64,000 nucleotides of DNA from Hyphomicrobium_A sp963745205 (GCA_963745205.1 CAVUWX010000001.1:62001-126000); one strand, 5' to 3'; positions 18,398-27,610 are shown, numbered from the stretch's first letter. The notes: generated by a model not told the origin, from the sequence alone. Numbers and translations: made by a program.

Positions 18398-19875
18398 ATA
18401 CTGTTGTAAATAATGTCGGACTGCTCGTCTAAAGCCTTGCGTGATTCTTCGACTCTTCGCATGATTAAAGCTTTCATCTTCTCCGCATTTTTCTCCACGT
18501 CCTGGAATTGCTCAATTAATTCTTTGGCATTCATGTGATTAATATCGTGGCAGTACTCCGTTAATCCAATATCGCTCATCAAAGATGCGCACTTATGGTG
18601 GAATGAAATAGAAATAACCGGCTTGTTAAGAACCAACGCTAAAAGGACATTGTGAAACCGGGTCGCTACCATTATATCGGTCGCTGCAATCTGCGGAAGC
18701 AATTGTTCTACTGAAAGTGCGGGTTCGTCGATAATGCGTTCCTCGTCATACTGTCCCAGCGACGTTCTTAGCAAGGCTTTGAAATCGTCTAACGCGATCC
18801 TGTCCTGAAGGTCGCCAAGTATCAACCGAATGTCGTAGTTATTCGCCAATAGCCATCGCACAAAAACAACCAGACTCCTAAGGTATTCCCGATAACTTGC
18901 AATACTCGGATTAGCCACGCTATACTTTCCAGGACAGATCATCAGGCCAAGACCTACCACCGTTCTTTTGTTTTTTTTATCAGCCGCATGCGGTAACATT
19001 GCCTCGGGAAAACCAAACACCAGGTCCGGATAGGTCCGGTCGCTGACAACCGGAAATCCAATGCCCTTGAGGTAATTCTTGCTGGCGGCGTCTCGATAGG
19101 ATCTAAAGTTCGCCAGGGAAAGAGCTGATTTAACAAAGTATCTCCCAAGCGCGCCGTACAGCGGACCTGCGCCGACGCTTACAAACATGAGTTTGCAACG
19201 GCACACCCTTGCTATTAACGACCATTTGAAAAGATTATATGGTCCCCAGCCCAAAAGACCATAAGCGTCTGATAGCAATCCTGTTCCTGGAATGATCATG
19301 ACATCCGCTTTCTTTAGAGTATTGAAAGCGTCCAACCATCGACCGAGCTCACTCGGCATCCCAATGAAAACCCGCTTTAGCAACTGGGCGGGTCGAGTGT
19401 GAGGCTTCCAGAATCGAATAAAATTACGGCTAATTGGAACGGCCTTAATGTTTTGAGTGGCCGCCAAGGCCTCCGGTCCCATGCAGATGCAAACAAGCTC
19501 AGCGTTCGGAAACCGATGATTTAGTTGGATCAGAATCGTCTGAACAGTGATCTCATTGCCGAAGTTGGTCGAGCCAAAATTTCCAAAAATGCATATCTTC
19601 CTTCTTCGATTCTTACTTCTTCGATCTCGTTGTGGTCGGCTCCCTTCGCTAGCAAAGGTGCTCAAGATGGAACTCAGGAATTCGCTGCGCAATTGTCGCA
19701 AAGCCAAATCGGGCAGGCGCCACAGCAGCCGCCATGCTCCTCGCCAGCGTAGCGAAGATCGAGAAAGCTCGGGGGCATCACGGCCGGCAATATCTCGGCT
19801 TACAGCATGACCACTTACCTGCAATGACTTATTCACGGTGTACCGCTCTGAAAGCCGACTTTGTGCCACCAGCAT
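18394..19875 (-). CDS. Polysaccharide pyruvyl transferase family protein
   Basis: A 493-residue protein. From residue about 93 it reads KICIFGNFGSTNFGNEITVQ, the start of the PS_pyruv_trans domain, and later has IIPGTGLLSDAYG, ATRFHNVLLALVLNKPVISI (the GT-B-like donor site with the conserved RFH) and SFHHKC. Members (CsaB, WcaK, ExoV) add a pyruvate ketal from phosphoenolpyruvate to sugars of surface polymers, which gives a negative charge. The first 90 residues are basic and poorly conserved, so the start may lie further in. It is coupled to wzx by a 4-base overlap. Confidence 0.85.
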   Translation of the reverse strand: MLVAQSRLSERYTVNKSLQVSGHAVSRDIAGRDAPELSRSSLRWRGAWRLLWRLPDLALRQLRSEFLSSILSTFASEGSRPQRDRRSKNRRRKICIFGNFGSTNFGNEITVQTILIQLNHRFPNAELVCICMGPEALAATQNIKAVPISRNFIRFWKPHTRPAQLLKRVFIGMPSELGRWLDAFNTLKKADVMIIPGTGLLSDAYGLLGWGPYNLFKWSLIARVCRCKLMFVSVGAGPLYGALGRYFVKSALSLANFRSYRDAASKNYLKGIGFPVVSDRTYPDLVFGFPEAMLPHAADKKNKRTVVGLGLMICPGKYSVANPSIASYREYLRSLVVFVRWLLANNYDIRLILGDLQDRIALDDFKALLRTSLGQYDEERIIDEPALSVEQLLPQIAATDIMVATRFHNVLLALVLNKPVISISFHHKCASLMSDIGLTEYCHDINHMNAKELIEQFQDVEKNAEKMKALIMRRVEESRKALDEQSDIIYNSI

Positions 19876-19911
19876 TCATGACTAGAACCACCCTGAAGGC
19901 GGCCGCCGGAA

Positions 19912-21291
19912 TCAAGGCTGCGCCTGCAGTACCGCGTCGCCTCCGGCCCCTGCCGAAAGCGCGTCGTGCTGTGGTGGCTCGAGTAGGTCCGCCAGCCATG
20001 TCTCGCCGCGGAACCGAAGATACTGCTGGGCGCGCAGCTGGTCGGCGAGCCGGCCGACCGGCAGGACTATGTCGCCGTAGGTCAGAACCTGATCCTTGCG
20101 CACTTCGCGCTTAAGCCGACACCCCGCGACGAGACCTTCTGGCAGGTAGCGACCGGCGCTCATCTCGTCGGCATTCACCGCCTCGCCGTAGGTCATGTAC
20201 ATGCCGTAGTCGTCAAGAATTTCTCCGACCTTCAAATCGCGCTTGGCGAGCGCGCAGACCTCGACCACCGGTCCACCGAGAGGTCTAACCACCCGATCGC
20301 GGAAGAGAACCGCACGAGCGATCGCGCTCGGGACCTCGAAATGCACGAGATGGTAGGGAGTGAAGAACGAATAGAGCGGTCCCTCGCCCATCTTGTAGAG
20401 ATTGAGGTAGTGTCGCTGCTTGGGGTCATTGTGCTCGGCGAGGCAGAAGACCTTTGTGAGCGGCGTGCCAACCACATAGTCCACGGCACCGCCCATCGCG
20501 CGCAGCTCGTCGATATCGTAGAGCTCACCGATCTTCATTATATCGCCACGGTACTCGAGCCCGCGCGACATTCCGCGCGAACGCACCTTGAAACCCGTCG
20601 CGTTGGCGACGATCGCCTGCTCGAAGCTGATCTTGGAACCGTCGGCGAAGCTCGTCACCATAGCGGGGTTCTGGCCCCAGCGTTCGGCGAAATCCTTCTG
20701 TGTGGTCGGGTTGCGGTAGGGGTCCTGCAGCCCCTTGATGTTGCCGAGAACGCGCGGCGTGAGACCGAGCCCTTCTACCCAACGATAGAGGTTCATCTGG
20801 GCGCCCGGTTCGTCGCCGTCGCACGCGGTCAGAATAACGCCATAGCGGTCGGCTTCAAGGTGAAGGATCGGTCCGATCGTGGCATCTAGCTCGGCATTCA
20901 TCAGCACGACGTCCTTGTCGTGGCGGAAGGCTTCCAGCGCTAGATGAGCACCGAACTCGACCGAGCCCGTCGTGTCGACGAGGATGTCGATCAGCTCACT
21001 GCGGGCCAGCAGCATCGCGTCATCCGTAACAACCGGCTTGCCGCCGGCGGCGGCGCTGTTGAGCCTAATCTGGCTGTCGGCAGTGACGATTTCGTTATGG
21101 CCCGCATAGCGGAACACGTGAATTGCCCGCTCGATGCGACGATTCGAGATCGCCACCACGCGCATGCCAGGCGTGCTATGGACGATTTGATTGACAAGGC
21201 CCTGGGACATGAAGCCTGCACCCACCACCCCGACGCGAATTGGCTGGCCCGCGGCCTCGCGCGCCTTCAGAGCTGTGTCGACTATCAACAT
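19912..21291 (-). CDS. NAD(P)-dependent oxidoreductase with C-terminal SAF domain
   Basis: A 459-residue cytoplasmic protein. The N-terminus IRVGVVGAGFMSQGLVNQI is a Rossmann NAD(P) site as in homoserine dehydrogenase and Gfo/Idh enzymes; VDTTGSVEFGAHLALEA and CDGDEPGAQMNLYRWVEGLG follow. The last third (VCALAKRDLKVGEILDDYG...LVAGCRLKREVRKDQVLTYGD) is a SAF domain, also seen in antifreeze and sialate-synthase proteins. GGAG lies before ATG 21291, which overlaps the RfbC-like gene by 7 bases. Proteins of this design occur beside cytidylyltransferases and RfbC-like enzymes, but I know of no assigned reaction; a sugar oxidation or reduction is inferred. Confidence 0.78.
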   Translation of the reverse strand: MLIVDTALKAREAAGQPIRVGVVGAGFMSQGLVNQIVHSTPGMRVVAISNRRIERAIHVFRYAGHNEIVTADSQIRLNSAAAGGKPVVTDDAMLLARSELIDILVDTTGSVEFGAHLALEAFRHDKDVVLMNAELDATIGPILHLEADRYGVILTACDGDEPGAQMNLYRWVEGLGLTPRVLGNIKGLQDPYRNPTTQKDFAERWGQNPAMVTSFADGSKISFEQAIVANATGFKVRSRGMSRGLEYRGDIMKIGELYDIDELRAMGGAVDYVVGTPLTKVFCLAEHNDPKQRHYLNLYKMGEGPLYSFFTPYHLVHFEVPSAIARAVLFRDRVVRPLGGPVVEVCALAKRDLKVGEILDDYGMYMTYGEAVNADEMSAGRYLPEGLVAGCRLKREVRKDQVLTYGDIVLPVGRLADQLRAQQYLRFRGETWLADLLEPPQHDALSAGAGGDAVLQAQP

Positions 21292-21902
21292 GTCACATTC
21301 TCCGCAGGGCGCCCTGCCGTCGACCGACAGACTGTGGCACCGATCGACATTTTTTGCTTCAGCAGGGCCTCGATGTCATCGAGGTTTCGGAACCCCCGGT
21401 CTTTGGGCGAGACGACGCTGACCGGAAGTGGCCATTTGAGGCGGAGCCGCGGGTCGTCGTACTTGAGCCCACCCTCAGCCGCGGGCGAGTAGAACTCGCC
21501 GACCTGGTAGCTCGTGTCAGTGCCGTCGCGAAGCGCCTGGTAGCCGTGCGCGAAACGCTCCGGGACGTAGAGCGCAAGCATGTTCTCTTCGTTGAGCTCG
21601 ACCGCAAACTGCCCAAGGTAGGTCGGACTCTCTGGCCGGAGGTCAACGATGATGTCGAGGATGGCGCCGCGAGTGCAGCGGACGAGCTTGGTCTCGGCCG
21701 CTGGGGGATACTGGAAGTGCATACCGCGGAGGGTGCCCCTGCGGATGTTGGAGGCTATGTTGGCTTGGGCGATGGTTGCCTTCAGGCCATGCGCGGCGAA
21801 TTCGCGCTGGCAGAAGGCGCGCGCAAAAAAACCCCGCTCGTCCTCATGCCGCTCTGGCGTGATTACGAATGCGCCCTTCAGGTTGGTCTCGGTGAAAATC
21901 AT
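21285..21902 (-). CDS. dTDP-4-dehydrorhamnose 3,5-epimerase (RfbC)-like cupin protein
   Basis: A 205-residue RfbC-family protein. It has GAFVITPERHEDERGFFAR, then GTLRGMHFQYPP with the conserved catalytic histidine, LVRCTRGAILDIIVDLR and YVPERFAHGYQAL. ATG 21902 is chosen over 21917 because AAAGG lies seven bases before it, inside the longer reading. Despite the family name, its neighbours are a cytidylyltransferase and a SAF oxidoreductase and not rmlA, rmlB or rmlD, so the real substrate is probably a CDP-linked keto-sugar or its product. It may epimerise or isomerise next to a keto group. Confidence 0.82.
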   Translation of the reverse strand: MIFTETNLKGAFVITPERHEDERGFFARAFCQREFAAHGLKATIAQANIASNIRRGTLRGMHFQYPPAAETKLVRCTRGAILDIIVDLRPESPTYLGQFAVELNEENMLALYVPERFAHGYQALRDGTDTSYQVGEFYSPAAEGGLKYDDPRLRLKWPLPVSVVSPKDRGFRNLDDIEALLKQKMSIGATVCRSTAGRPAENVTC

Positions 21903-21959
21903 AACAGTACCTTTCAATCTACAGCTAATTGCAGATTTGCGGCCCTACACACCGCGTGC

Positions 21960-22640
21960 TCAGCTAATCGCTGGAATTGCGGTCGAAAGCCCAATCTGGG
22001 CTTTGCGCAGAATGAATCCCTCGGCAAACCGGCTGGGCGCGCGGCATTCCATGCCGCGCAGACGAGCGACGCTGCGGAACGTCTCGTCGTCGAACCAGTC
22101 CTTCGAGCGCTGCGTGTAGAAATTCTCGCGAAGGAGCGCGATCTTGCGCTCTACCGTCCCAGCGGAGAGCGGGAAGTAGAAGTTAGTCTGGCCAAGATCG
22201 CCGTCCCATTTCGGGATCTCGTACTCAAGGATCAGGTGATTGCGAAACGCATTCCACGTCAGTGCCGCGATCTCGCGGTGATCCTGGTGTGCATCGTCGC
22301 GTCGGTGCGTTAGGACGAGATCGGGATCGGTCTCATTGCGGATACCCTCAATGTGGGCCTTGATCTCGCTGCCTTGGTAGGGGAAATGGGTGTCGCGAAA
22401 GCTGCCGAAGATTATTCGACTTGCGGCCGCGCCTTTGAGGAATGCTTTGGCCGAGGCAGCCGCCTCGTCCGCGCGCGCACCGGTCGCGCTAAGCACGCAC
22501 CAGGTAATGTCGAGTTTCACGCCGGCCGCGATAAGTTCAAGGATCGCGCCGCCTGCGCCAATTTCGATGTCGTCGGAGTGTGCGCCGACGGCCAGAACGT
22601 TGAGCGGCTCTCCAGGACGCGCCAATGCGAGTGGTTTCAT
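21960..22640 (-). CDS. PIG-L/LmbE-family deacetylase
   Basis: A 226-residue protein with VLAVGAHSDDIEIGAGG at residues 15-31. The H-x-D-D motif, with a second histidine in THRRDDAHQDHRE, forms the zinc site of PIG-L N-deacetylases. The family removes acetyl groups from N-acetylglucosamine-type substrates. Start and stop overlap the cytidylyltransferase by ATGA, so the two are translationally coupled. In this setting it probably deacetylates an acetamido-sugar intermediate or a nucleotide sugar. No signal peptide is present, so it acts in the cytoplasm. Confidence 0.85.
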   Translation of the reverse strand: MKPLALARPGEPLNVLAVGAHSDDIEIGAGGAILELIAAGVKLDITWCVLSATGARADEAAASAKAFLKGAAASRIIFGSFRDTHFPYQGSEIKAHIEGIRNETDPDLVLTHRRDDAHQDHREIAALTWNAFRNHLILEYEIPKWDGDLGQTNFYFPLSAGTVERKIALLRENFYTQRSKDWFDDETFRSVARLRGMECRAPSRFAEGFILRKAQIGLSTAIPAIS

Positions 22641-23452
22641 TCCGCAGCCGCCATCAGCTTACGGGATTTCTTGCCGGGAACCTCGTCGAACCGCCACGGC
22701 ATTTCTCCGCGCTCGACTAAGTCCTCGAGAAACTGCCGATCACGCAGTGTGTCCATGGCGCGCCAGAAGCCGTCATGCTTATAGGCCAAAAGCTGGTCGT
22801 CCTGGATCAGGCGGCGGAAGGGCTCGAGGACAAGTTCCTCGCCTTCGCGAATGTAGTTGAATATCTCGCGGCGGAAAACGAAGAAGCCACCGTTAATCCA
22901 AATGTCCGAACGATCCGAGCTGCGAAACTCGCGGACTCGCCCGTCCTTAGCGATGTCGGCGATATGGTAAGTCAGCGGTGGACGAATCGCCACGAAACCG
23001 CCGACCTTGCCGCTCTTTCGGAACGTTTCAACCATCTGGTGGAGATTGACGTCGCACAACCCGTCGCTGTAGTTGGCAAGAAAAATCTCATCGTCCTTGA
23101 CATGGTCGCGAACAGCCCACAGACGCTCACCTATATTGCGCCAGATGCCGGTGTCGACGAGGGTGACGCGCCAATCCTCCTTCGGCTCGCCAATCAGTTC
23201 GACGTTGCGGCCAAAGCCGGAAACAATACAATCGGAGAAAGTCTGCGGCTTATAGTTAAGGAAGAAGTCTTTTATGATATTAGCCTTGTAGCCTAGGCAA
23301 AGCACGAAATCCTTGTGGCCGTAGTAGCTGTAGTATTTCATGAGGTGCCAGAGGATCGGCTGGTAGCCGACCGGTATCATTGGCTTGGGGATGCTCTCCG
23401 AGTATTCCCGTATGCGCGTACCAAGGCCACCGCAGAAAAGAACGACTTTCAT
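22637..23452 (-). CDS. rfbF: Glucose-1-phosphate cytidylyltransferase (RfbF-like)
   Basis: A 271-residue nucleotidyltransferase: VVLFCGGLGTRIREYSE is the nucleotide loop, KPMIPVGYQPILWHLMKYY the second signature, and FLANYSDGLCDVNL the metal-binding region. The FCGGLGTR loop and the 270-residue length fit glucose-1-phosphate cytidylyltransferases better than RmlA. It would make CDP-glucose, the usual precursor of CDP-3,6-dideoxyhexoses. No CDP-glucose 4,6-dehydratase of the RfbG type is recognisable beside it, though the two SDR proteins at 1-3 kb might supply that step. It is the first gene of a minus-strand operon. Confidence 0.82.
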   Translation of the reverse strand: MKVVLFCGGLGTRIREYSESIPKPMIPVGYQPILWHLMKYYSYYGHKDFVLCLGYKANIIKDFFLNYKPQTFSDCIVSGFGRNVELIGEPKEDWRVTLVDTGIWRNIGERLWAVRDHVKDDEIFLANYSDGLCDVNLHQMVETFRKSGKVGGFVAIRPPLTYHIADIAKDGRVREFRSSDRSDIWINGGFFVFRREIFNYIREGEELVLEPFRRLIQDDQLLAYKHDGFWRAMDTLRDRQFLEDLVERGEMPWRFDEVPGKKSRKLMAAAE

Positions 23453-24019
23453 CAGTTAGGTTCCCGCATAAAGTTACCGGTCCGCGATGCGTCTGGCGTT
23501 CCGCTCTGCTCGCGGAATGACCCGCGGAATGATTTGACCATTAGCACGCAACGGAAAGGGCTTCGCTGGCACAAAAAGAGTAGGACTGTCGCCAGTCATT
23601 ACTTCCTTTGATCACCAGGCTCAACTCCTTCCCCCGCCGAACGGCTCGCTCACGCAGCGGGCTGTTCGGCCCTAATGCGCGACGATCCACTTCATCGTTG
23701 AAAACCGACGGATGTTTTAGGCAAGGCTCATGGGGCCAATCTTGGCTGGCGCCCGCACGATCTGGCCTGCCCCGTGCGTTCTGCTGAGCCCGCAACACAT
23801 GTTCAATTTAAATGCTGATCTCCCTCTCTTGCGGTTATCTTCGGGCCCCCGCTTCCAACCTCGAACAGCCGGCGGACGGGAGTCGCTGGTAACCGAGTAG
23901 GTACGGTCGATCGGTCAAAACTACTAAGTCCTCATCGGCTCCTGGCGACTTTGCGATGCGGAGTTTCGCATCGCCCCCTACCGCCGGAAATGCTTAGTGT
24001 TGTCATGCAAAATAGGTGT
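23453..24019. other. Intergenic region, no supported gene
   Basis: No convincing coding sequence. Reading frames are short and do not resemble any family I know. It contains the leader of the cytidylyltransferase operon and, at the other end, a hairpin downstream of the GT4 gene. Confidence 0.4.
23953..23974. terminator. Hairpin downstream of the GT4 gene, possible terminator without U-tract
   Basis: GCGATGCG at 23953-23960 pairs perfectly with CGCATCGC at 23967-23974 around a six-base loop. It lies 46 bases beyond the stop of the minus-strand GT4 gene. No run of T follows on either strand, so its role as a terminator is only suggested by its position. Confidence 0.4.
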
Positions 24020-25288
24020 TCATCCCCAATTCCCCGTGGGCGCCCACACCCGATTGCCGCGGTGTAGGGCCACTGCTGCATCAAAGGCCGTGAGGATCTC
24101 TCGGTCGAAGCGCTCGACGGAAAATCGGTGGGCGTTCTGCCGACATGCCGCGGGGGCGATGAGGCGGCGGTTTTGTTCGAATAATTCGACTGCGTCCCTG
24201 ATTGCCTTGACGGTTTGCCGCCCAAAGAGAATGCCCGTCGGCCTCGCAGTGGCATCGAGCGGCCGCACGATATCGCAGGCCCCGCCTCGGCCGAAAGCAA
24301 TCAGCGGCGTGCCACAAGCCTGCGCCTCGGCCAGTGCGATGCCAAAATCTTCGCAACCTGCAAATACAAAGGCCTTTGCCAAGGCGACGGCCTTCACGTA
24401 ATCACATCTTGGCAAGTAGCCGGTGAACTCCACGTTTGATCCCGCGACTGCGCGCAGAGCCTTCAATTGCTGCCCCTCACCAATCACGCGGAGGCGGCGA
24501 GTGGGCATCTCATTGAACGCCTTGATGACGAGGTCTGTGCGCTTGTACGGTGCGAGGAATGATGCCGTTATGTAGTAGTCGTCCTTTTGCGCGGCGTATT
24601 GCAACTCGTCGAGTGCTACCGGCGGGAACAAGACCTGTGCGTCGCGGCCATATATGCGCCGAATGCGCGCACGCACATAGTTCGAGTTGGCCAACATGAG
24701 ATCCGGCCCGTGCGCGGTGCGGGCATCCCATGTCCTCATTTTGTGGAGCAGATAGCGGAACAGGAGCCCTTTGGGTCCAAAGCCTAACCGCCCCTGTTCG
24801 AGATAGGAAAACTGTTCGTCCCAAGCATAGCGGATGGGGCTGTGCACGTAGCATAAGTGCGGCTGGTCCGGCCGAGTTAGCACCCCCCGCGCAAAGGCCG
24901 CCGAAGACGTAATTACAGCGTCATATCCGGTCACGTCGAATTGCTCGATTAGGAAAGGGCAGGCAAAGAACAGCGACCTATAGTACTTCTCCACGTTCGG
25001 CAGCCGGTTCGCAATCGAGGTTGTAAACGTCACATGAGGGAAATGTTTCTCCTTGATTTCGTCAGGTAGAAAGTCAAAAAGCGTAAACACATCGGCGCCT
25101 TTAAAGAGTTGACAAAGCTCGGCCAGAACGCGTTCACCACCCCGGAACGAAGGGCACCAATCGTGAACAATGGCAATGGACTTACTCGAAGTCCGAGCCG
25201 CGCAATGGTTTTCGGGCTGCGAACTCGCCTCTGACCTCACGAAAGGCCTCGGAACTCTTTGCGTCTCGAGAACCGGTTGCATCCTCAC
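24020..25288 (-). CDS. Family 4 glycosyltransferase (WbaZ-like)
   Basis: A 422-residue GT4 enzyme. From residue about 36 it reads SIAIVHDWCPSFRGGERVLA, the WbaZ/mannosyltransferase-type N-terminus. HLCYVHSPIRYAWDEQFSY and LMLANSNYVRARIRRIYGRD are typical of this subgroup, and AGCEDFGIALAEAQACGTPL with GRGGACDIV is the donor site. It stands alone between two gaps of more than 500 bases, so it is probably a separate transcript. A decayed copy of its C-terminus lies at 5.8-6.1 kb on the opposite strand, so the gene was duplicated at some time. Confidence 0.88.
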   Translation of the reverse strand: MRMQPVLETQRVPRPFVRSEASSQPENHCAARTSSKSIAIVHDWCPSFRGGERVLAELCQLFKGADVFTLFDFLPDEIKEKHFPHVTFTTSIANRLPNVEKYYRSLFFACPFLIEQFDVTGYDAVITSSAAFARGVLTRPDQPHLCYVHSPIRYAWDEQFSYLEQGRLGFGPKGLLFRYLLHKMRTWDARTAHGPDLMLANSNYVRARIRRIYGRDAQVLFPPVALDELQYAAQKDDYYITASFLAPYKRTDLVIKAFNEMPTRRLRVIGEGQQLKALRAVAGSNVEFTGYLPRCDYVKAVALAKAFVFAGCEDFGIALAEAQACGTPLIAFGRGGACDIVRPLDATARPTGILFGRQTVKAIRDAVELFEQNRRLIAPAACRQNAHRFSVERFDREILTAFDAAVALHRGNRVWAPTGNWG

Positions 25289-25862
25289 TCACCATCCACG
25301 AGCTAGGCCCGTTAGAACCTCGCCGGGCGCTATACGTCCAGATACCGCAATCTTGATAAGCTTGTAGCCAGCCTGCTTTCGCACCAATGCAGACATTGGG
25401 TGACGGTGGGGCTGCGCACAGTGCGGCCAAGGCTCCGCCTAAGGAAGTACCTATTGCATCGAAAGGAGTGTCCGCACCCGTTTAAGGTTAGTTCTGACCT
25501 AGCAGAATTCGGTGCGATGTGTTTCATATGACCGTTTTCGGGTGGTCCGCAACGCGGGCCGAATGACTATACTTACATGTGGTTGTCCGGGCGAGTGCTG
25601 TGAGGTTCCAAAATGCTCAGTTTGCGGGAGTGTCAAAAGCTCCACAAGATAGGGAATAAGTTGCGCTCATTCAACCAGCAGCAGAAGCGGTAAACCTTGG
25701 CCGCGGCCGACCTACTGGTCGCTAGATGGTGACTCATGAAATTCCAAGTTAGCACGAAGACGGCGCAGGTGCTCTCGAACCCCACCGCGGCGCCGCGCTC
25801 AAAAAAGAGCGTGCGAGAGCGATCGTCCGAAGTCAGCGAGCATTTTCGCCAAAGCCCTGCTG
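25289..25862. other. Divergent intergenic region between GT4 and exoF-like genes
   Basis: No gene is supported. The stretch separates a minus-strand and a plus-strand gene and so should hold both promoters. I see no clear operator. A frame from 25736 encodes a short basic peptide with no features and runs into the exoF-like gene out of frame, so I leave it out. Confidence 0.35.
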
Positions 25863-27194
25863 ATGCTCCTGCTGCTCAGTCTTCCAGCATCAACCATTCG
25901 CGCGTCCGACGGGGGCGATAATGCTGCACATAGGACGACCAGAGGAACTGATTACCGCCTTGGTTCCCTGGACAAGCTGCGCATTAAGGTGTCGGCTTGG
26001 CGGCCGGCACGTGCCGAGGTTTTTTCTTGGAAGGCACTCGATGGCATATATTCAATCGGTGCCGCCGGAACGGTATCGCTACCACTGCTCGGAGAGGTTT
26101 CTGCTGCCGGCGCCACCACCGTCGAGCTGTCATCTGAAATCGGAGATAGGCTCAAAGAGCGCATCGGCCTTGTTGAGACCCCAGACGTTTCCATCGAGGT
26201 CGTACAGTTTCGTCCTTTCTACGTTGTGGGCCACGTCGAGCATCCGGGGGAGTATCCGTACCGTCCGGGCATGAACGTGCTGCAAGCCCTGGCGATTGCT
26301 GGCGGGGACGTGCGCATCGCCGGACAGCGACTGGAGCGGGAAGTTATCGCGACAACGGGTGAACTTGATCAGCTCGAAGTCGAAAGAATAGCCCTGCTTT
26401 CGCGCAAGGCACGCCTGGAGGCGGAATTCCAAGGACTCGACGACATTCGGTTCCCGTCGCGCCTCATGGAGGCGCGAGACACAACCTTCACCAGTATGGC
26501 GATGGCACAGGAGAAACTTATCTTCACTGCTCACCAACAAGCGTTCAAGACACAAATTCAGGCGCTGGAACAGTTGCACAATTACCTTGAGAAGGAAGTG
26601 ACCTCGCTTGAGGGCCAGATCGAGAACCATGATACCGAGGTCAACCTTGTAAATCAGGAGCTCGACACCGTCAGAGGGCTTGTCAGCAAGGGGCTTACAA
26701 CCCAGCCTCGCCGATTGGGGTTGGAGCGGAACCTTGCCCAGGCCAAAGGCGACAAGCTCAGACTCGAAAGCGCACTGATGCGGGTGAAGCAAGACATCAG
26801 CAAGAATGAGATCGATATCCTGCAATTGCGCAACAAGCGCATCGACGACGCGACCGTCGAGCTGGCTTCCGTTGGAAATAGGTTGGAGGATATCGGTCGC
26901 AAGTCGGAGACCGCTGAAAAGTTGATCTACGAATCGGAGGCCATGGCCCCGAGGTTCCTCGCAGACCGCCATAGAGCTCAACCTAATTATACTATCGTGC
27001 GCCGGAATGGCGCAACGGTCTCGGAGCTGACCGCGAGCGAGACGACCGCCGTCGAGCCGGGCGACACGGTCAGGGTCGAACTTTCGCTGCCAGACAATCC
27101 ATCGGCGACGACGGCATCGCAAGTCCCCGCCCCCTCTACGAACTTCCAACAGACCTCCCGCTTCCCCCAAGACGGGCACCAAATTGGTTTTTAG
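25863..27194 (+). CDS. ExoF-like polysaccharide export protein (periplasmic/outer membrane)
   Basis: A 443-residue protein with a short signal sequence (MLLLLSLPASTIRA-S), a Poly_export domain (YRLGSLDKLRIKVSAWR...VSLPLLGEVSAAG), then a SLBB-type segment (VVGHVEHPGEYPYRPGMNVL), a long coiled coil at about residues 160-360 and a C-terminal SLBB-like repeat (YTIVRRNGA...EPGDTVRVEL). This order and the length match ExoF of succinoglycan systems. It would form the outer-membrane or periplasmic part of the exporter. The start is uncertain: no ribosome site precedes ATG 25863, and the hydrophobic stretch continues upstream (SIFAKALLMLLLL). A decayed copy of 21 bases of the gene lies at 5.8 kb. Confidence 0.85.
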   Translation: MLLLLSLPASTIRASDGGDNAAHRTTRGTDYRLGSLDKLRIKVSAWRPARAEVFSWKALDGIYSIGAAGTVSLPLLGEVSAAGATTVELSSEIGDRLKERIGLVETPDVSIEVVQFRPFYVVGHVEHPGEYPYRPGMNVLQALAIAGGDVRIAGQRLEREVIATTGELDQLEVERIALLSRKARLEAEFQGLDDIRFPSRLMEARDTTFTSMAMAQEKLIFTAHQQAFKTQIQALEQLHNYLEKEVTSLEGQIENHDTEVNLVNQELDTVRGLVSKGLTTQPRRLGLERNLAQAKGDKLRLESALMRVKQDISKNEIDILQLRNKRIDDATVELASVGNRLEDIGRKSETAEKLIYESEAMAPRFLADRHRAQPNYTIVRRNGATVSELTASETTAVEPGDTVRVELSLPDNPSATTASQVPAPSTNFQQTSRFPQDGHQIGF

Positions 27195-27258
27195 AGGGAT
27201 CGGGAAAAACTACGTTCTCGCGTGGGCAGCCTGCTTTCGCCCGGCCTTCATGGGCCCG

Positions 27259-27295
27259 ACGAGACGATGCGGAGCATCGACGAACTCGTTTTTTT
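27259..27295 (+). terminator. Rho-independent terminator of the exoF-like gene
   Basis: CGATGC at 27265-27270 pairs with GCATCG at 27274-27279 around GGA, nested inside CGAG and CTCG arms, and is followed by seven T at 27289-27295. It lies about 65 bases after the stop codon. Confidence 0.6.
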
Positions 27296-27403
27296 GTTAA
27301 GGCATGCTCCCCCACGCTGCGGGTTACCTTCGACCGCTATACAATGCGGCGACGATCCTCGGCTATTTGGCAAATCTCTTCGGAGCGCTTCAGTCGCGCA
27401 GCA

Positions 27404-27437
27404 CAATGGAAGGTAGTAAACAATGGAAGGTAGTAAA
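27404..27437 (+). repeat. Perfect tandem duplication of 17 bases
   Basis: CAATGGAAGGTAGTAAA occurs at 27404-27420 and again, identical and adjacent, at 27421-27437. The unit contains AGGTAG but no start codon of a supported gene follows. It is probably a slippage duplication. Confidence 0.8.
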
Positions 27438-27481
27438 GAGAGCCCCTCGTCGCGGCCACCAATGAAACTCAATCGCCTCTC

Positions 27482-27610
27482 TTACATGCCCCCGCTCTTA
27501 ACTCCGTAGGATGCGGCCATGCCAATCAAATAAACAATTTGCAGTGCTGCCACGATGAAACCGATCGCAACCACGAGCGACCACCCTGTACCCAATACTC
27601 TTGAAAAATC
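27482..27610 (-). pseudogene. Fragment of a small membrane protein (C-terminal part only)
   Basis: This 42-codon frame opens directly after a stop and has no ATG before the hydrophobic part. It reads SLVVAIGFIVAALQIVYLIG then MAAS and ends KSGGM. It matches the end of the 105-residue membrane protein at 30272-30589 (ELFAGLLTLQTGYLIGVAAS) at LQxxYLIGxAAS. The upstream half is missing, so this is probably a decayed copy. The rest of the gap 27195-27929 holds a terminator and a 17-base tandem repeat but no gene I can support. Confidence 0.5.

Noticed and set aside
21240..22313. Open frame of 357 codons opposite the RfbC-like and PIG-L genes
   Set aside because: It covers two conserved minus-strand genes and has no recognisable domain.
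23541..23798. Minus-strand frame of 85 codons in the gap after the cytidylyltransferase
   Set aside because: Charged composition gave a vague impression of a transposase fragment, but I find no motif, no inverted repeats and no ribosome site.
26130..27182. Open frame of 350 codons opposite the exoF-like gene
   Set aside because: It is the shadow of the coiled-coil gene on the plus strand, with no signal of its own.
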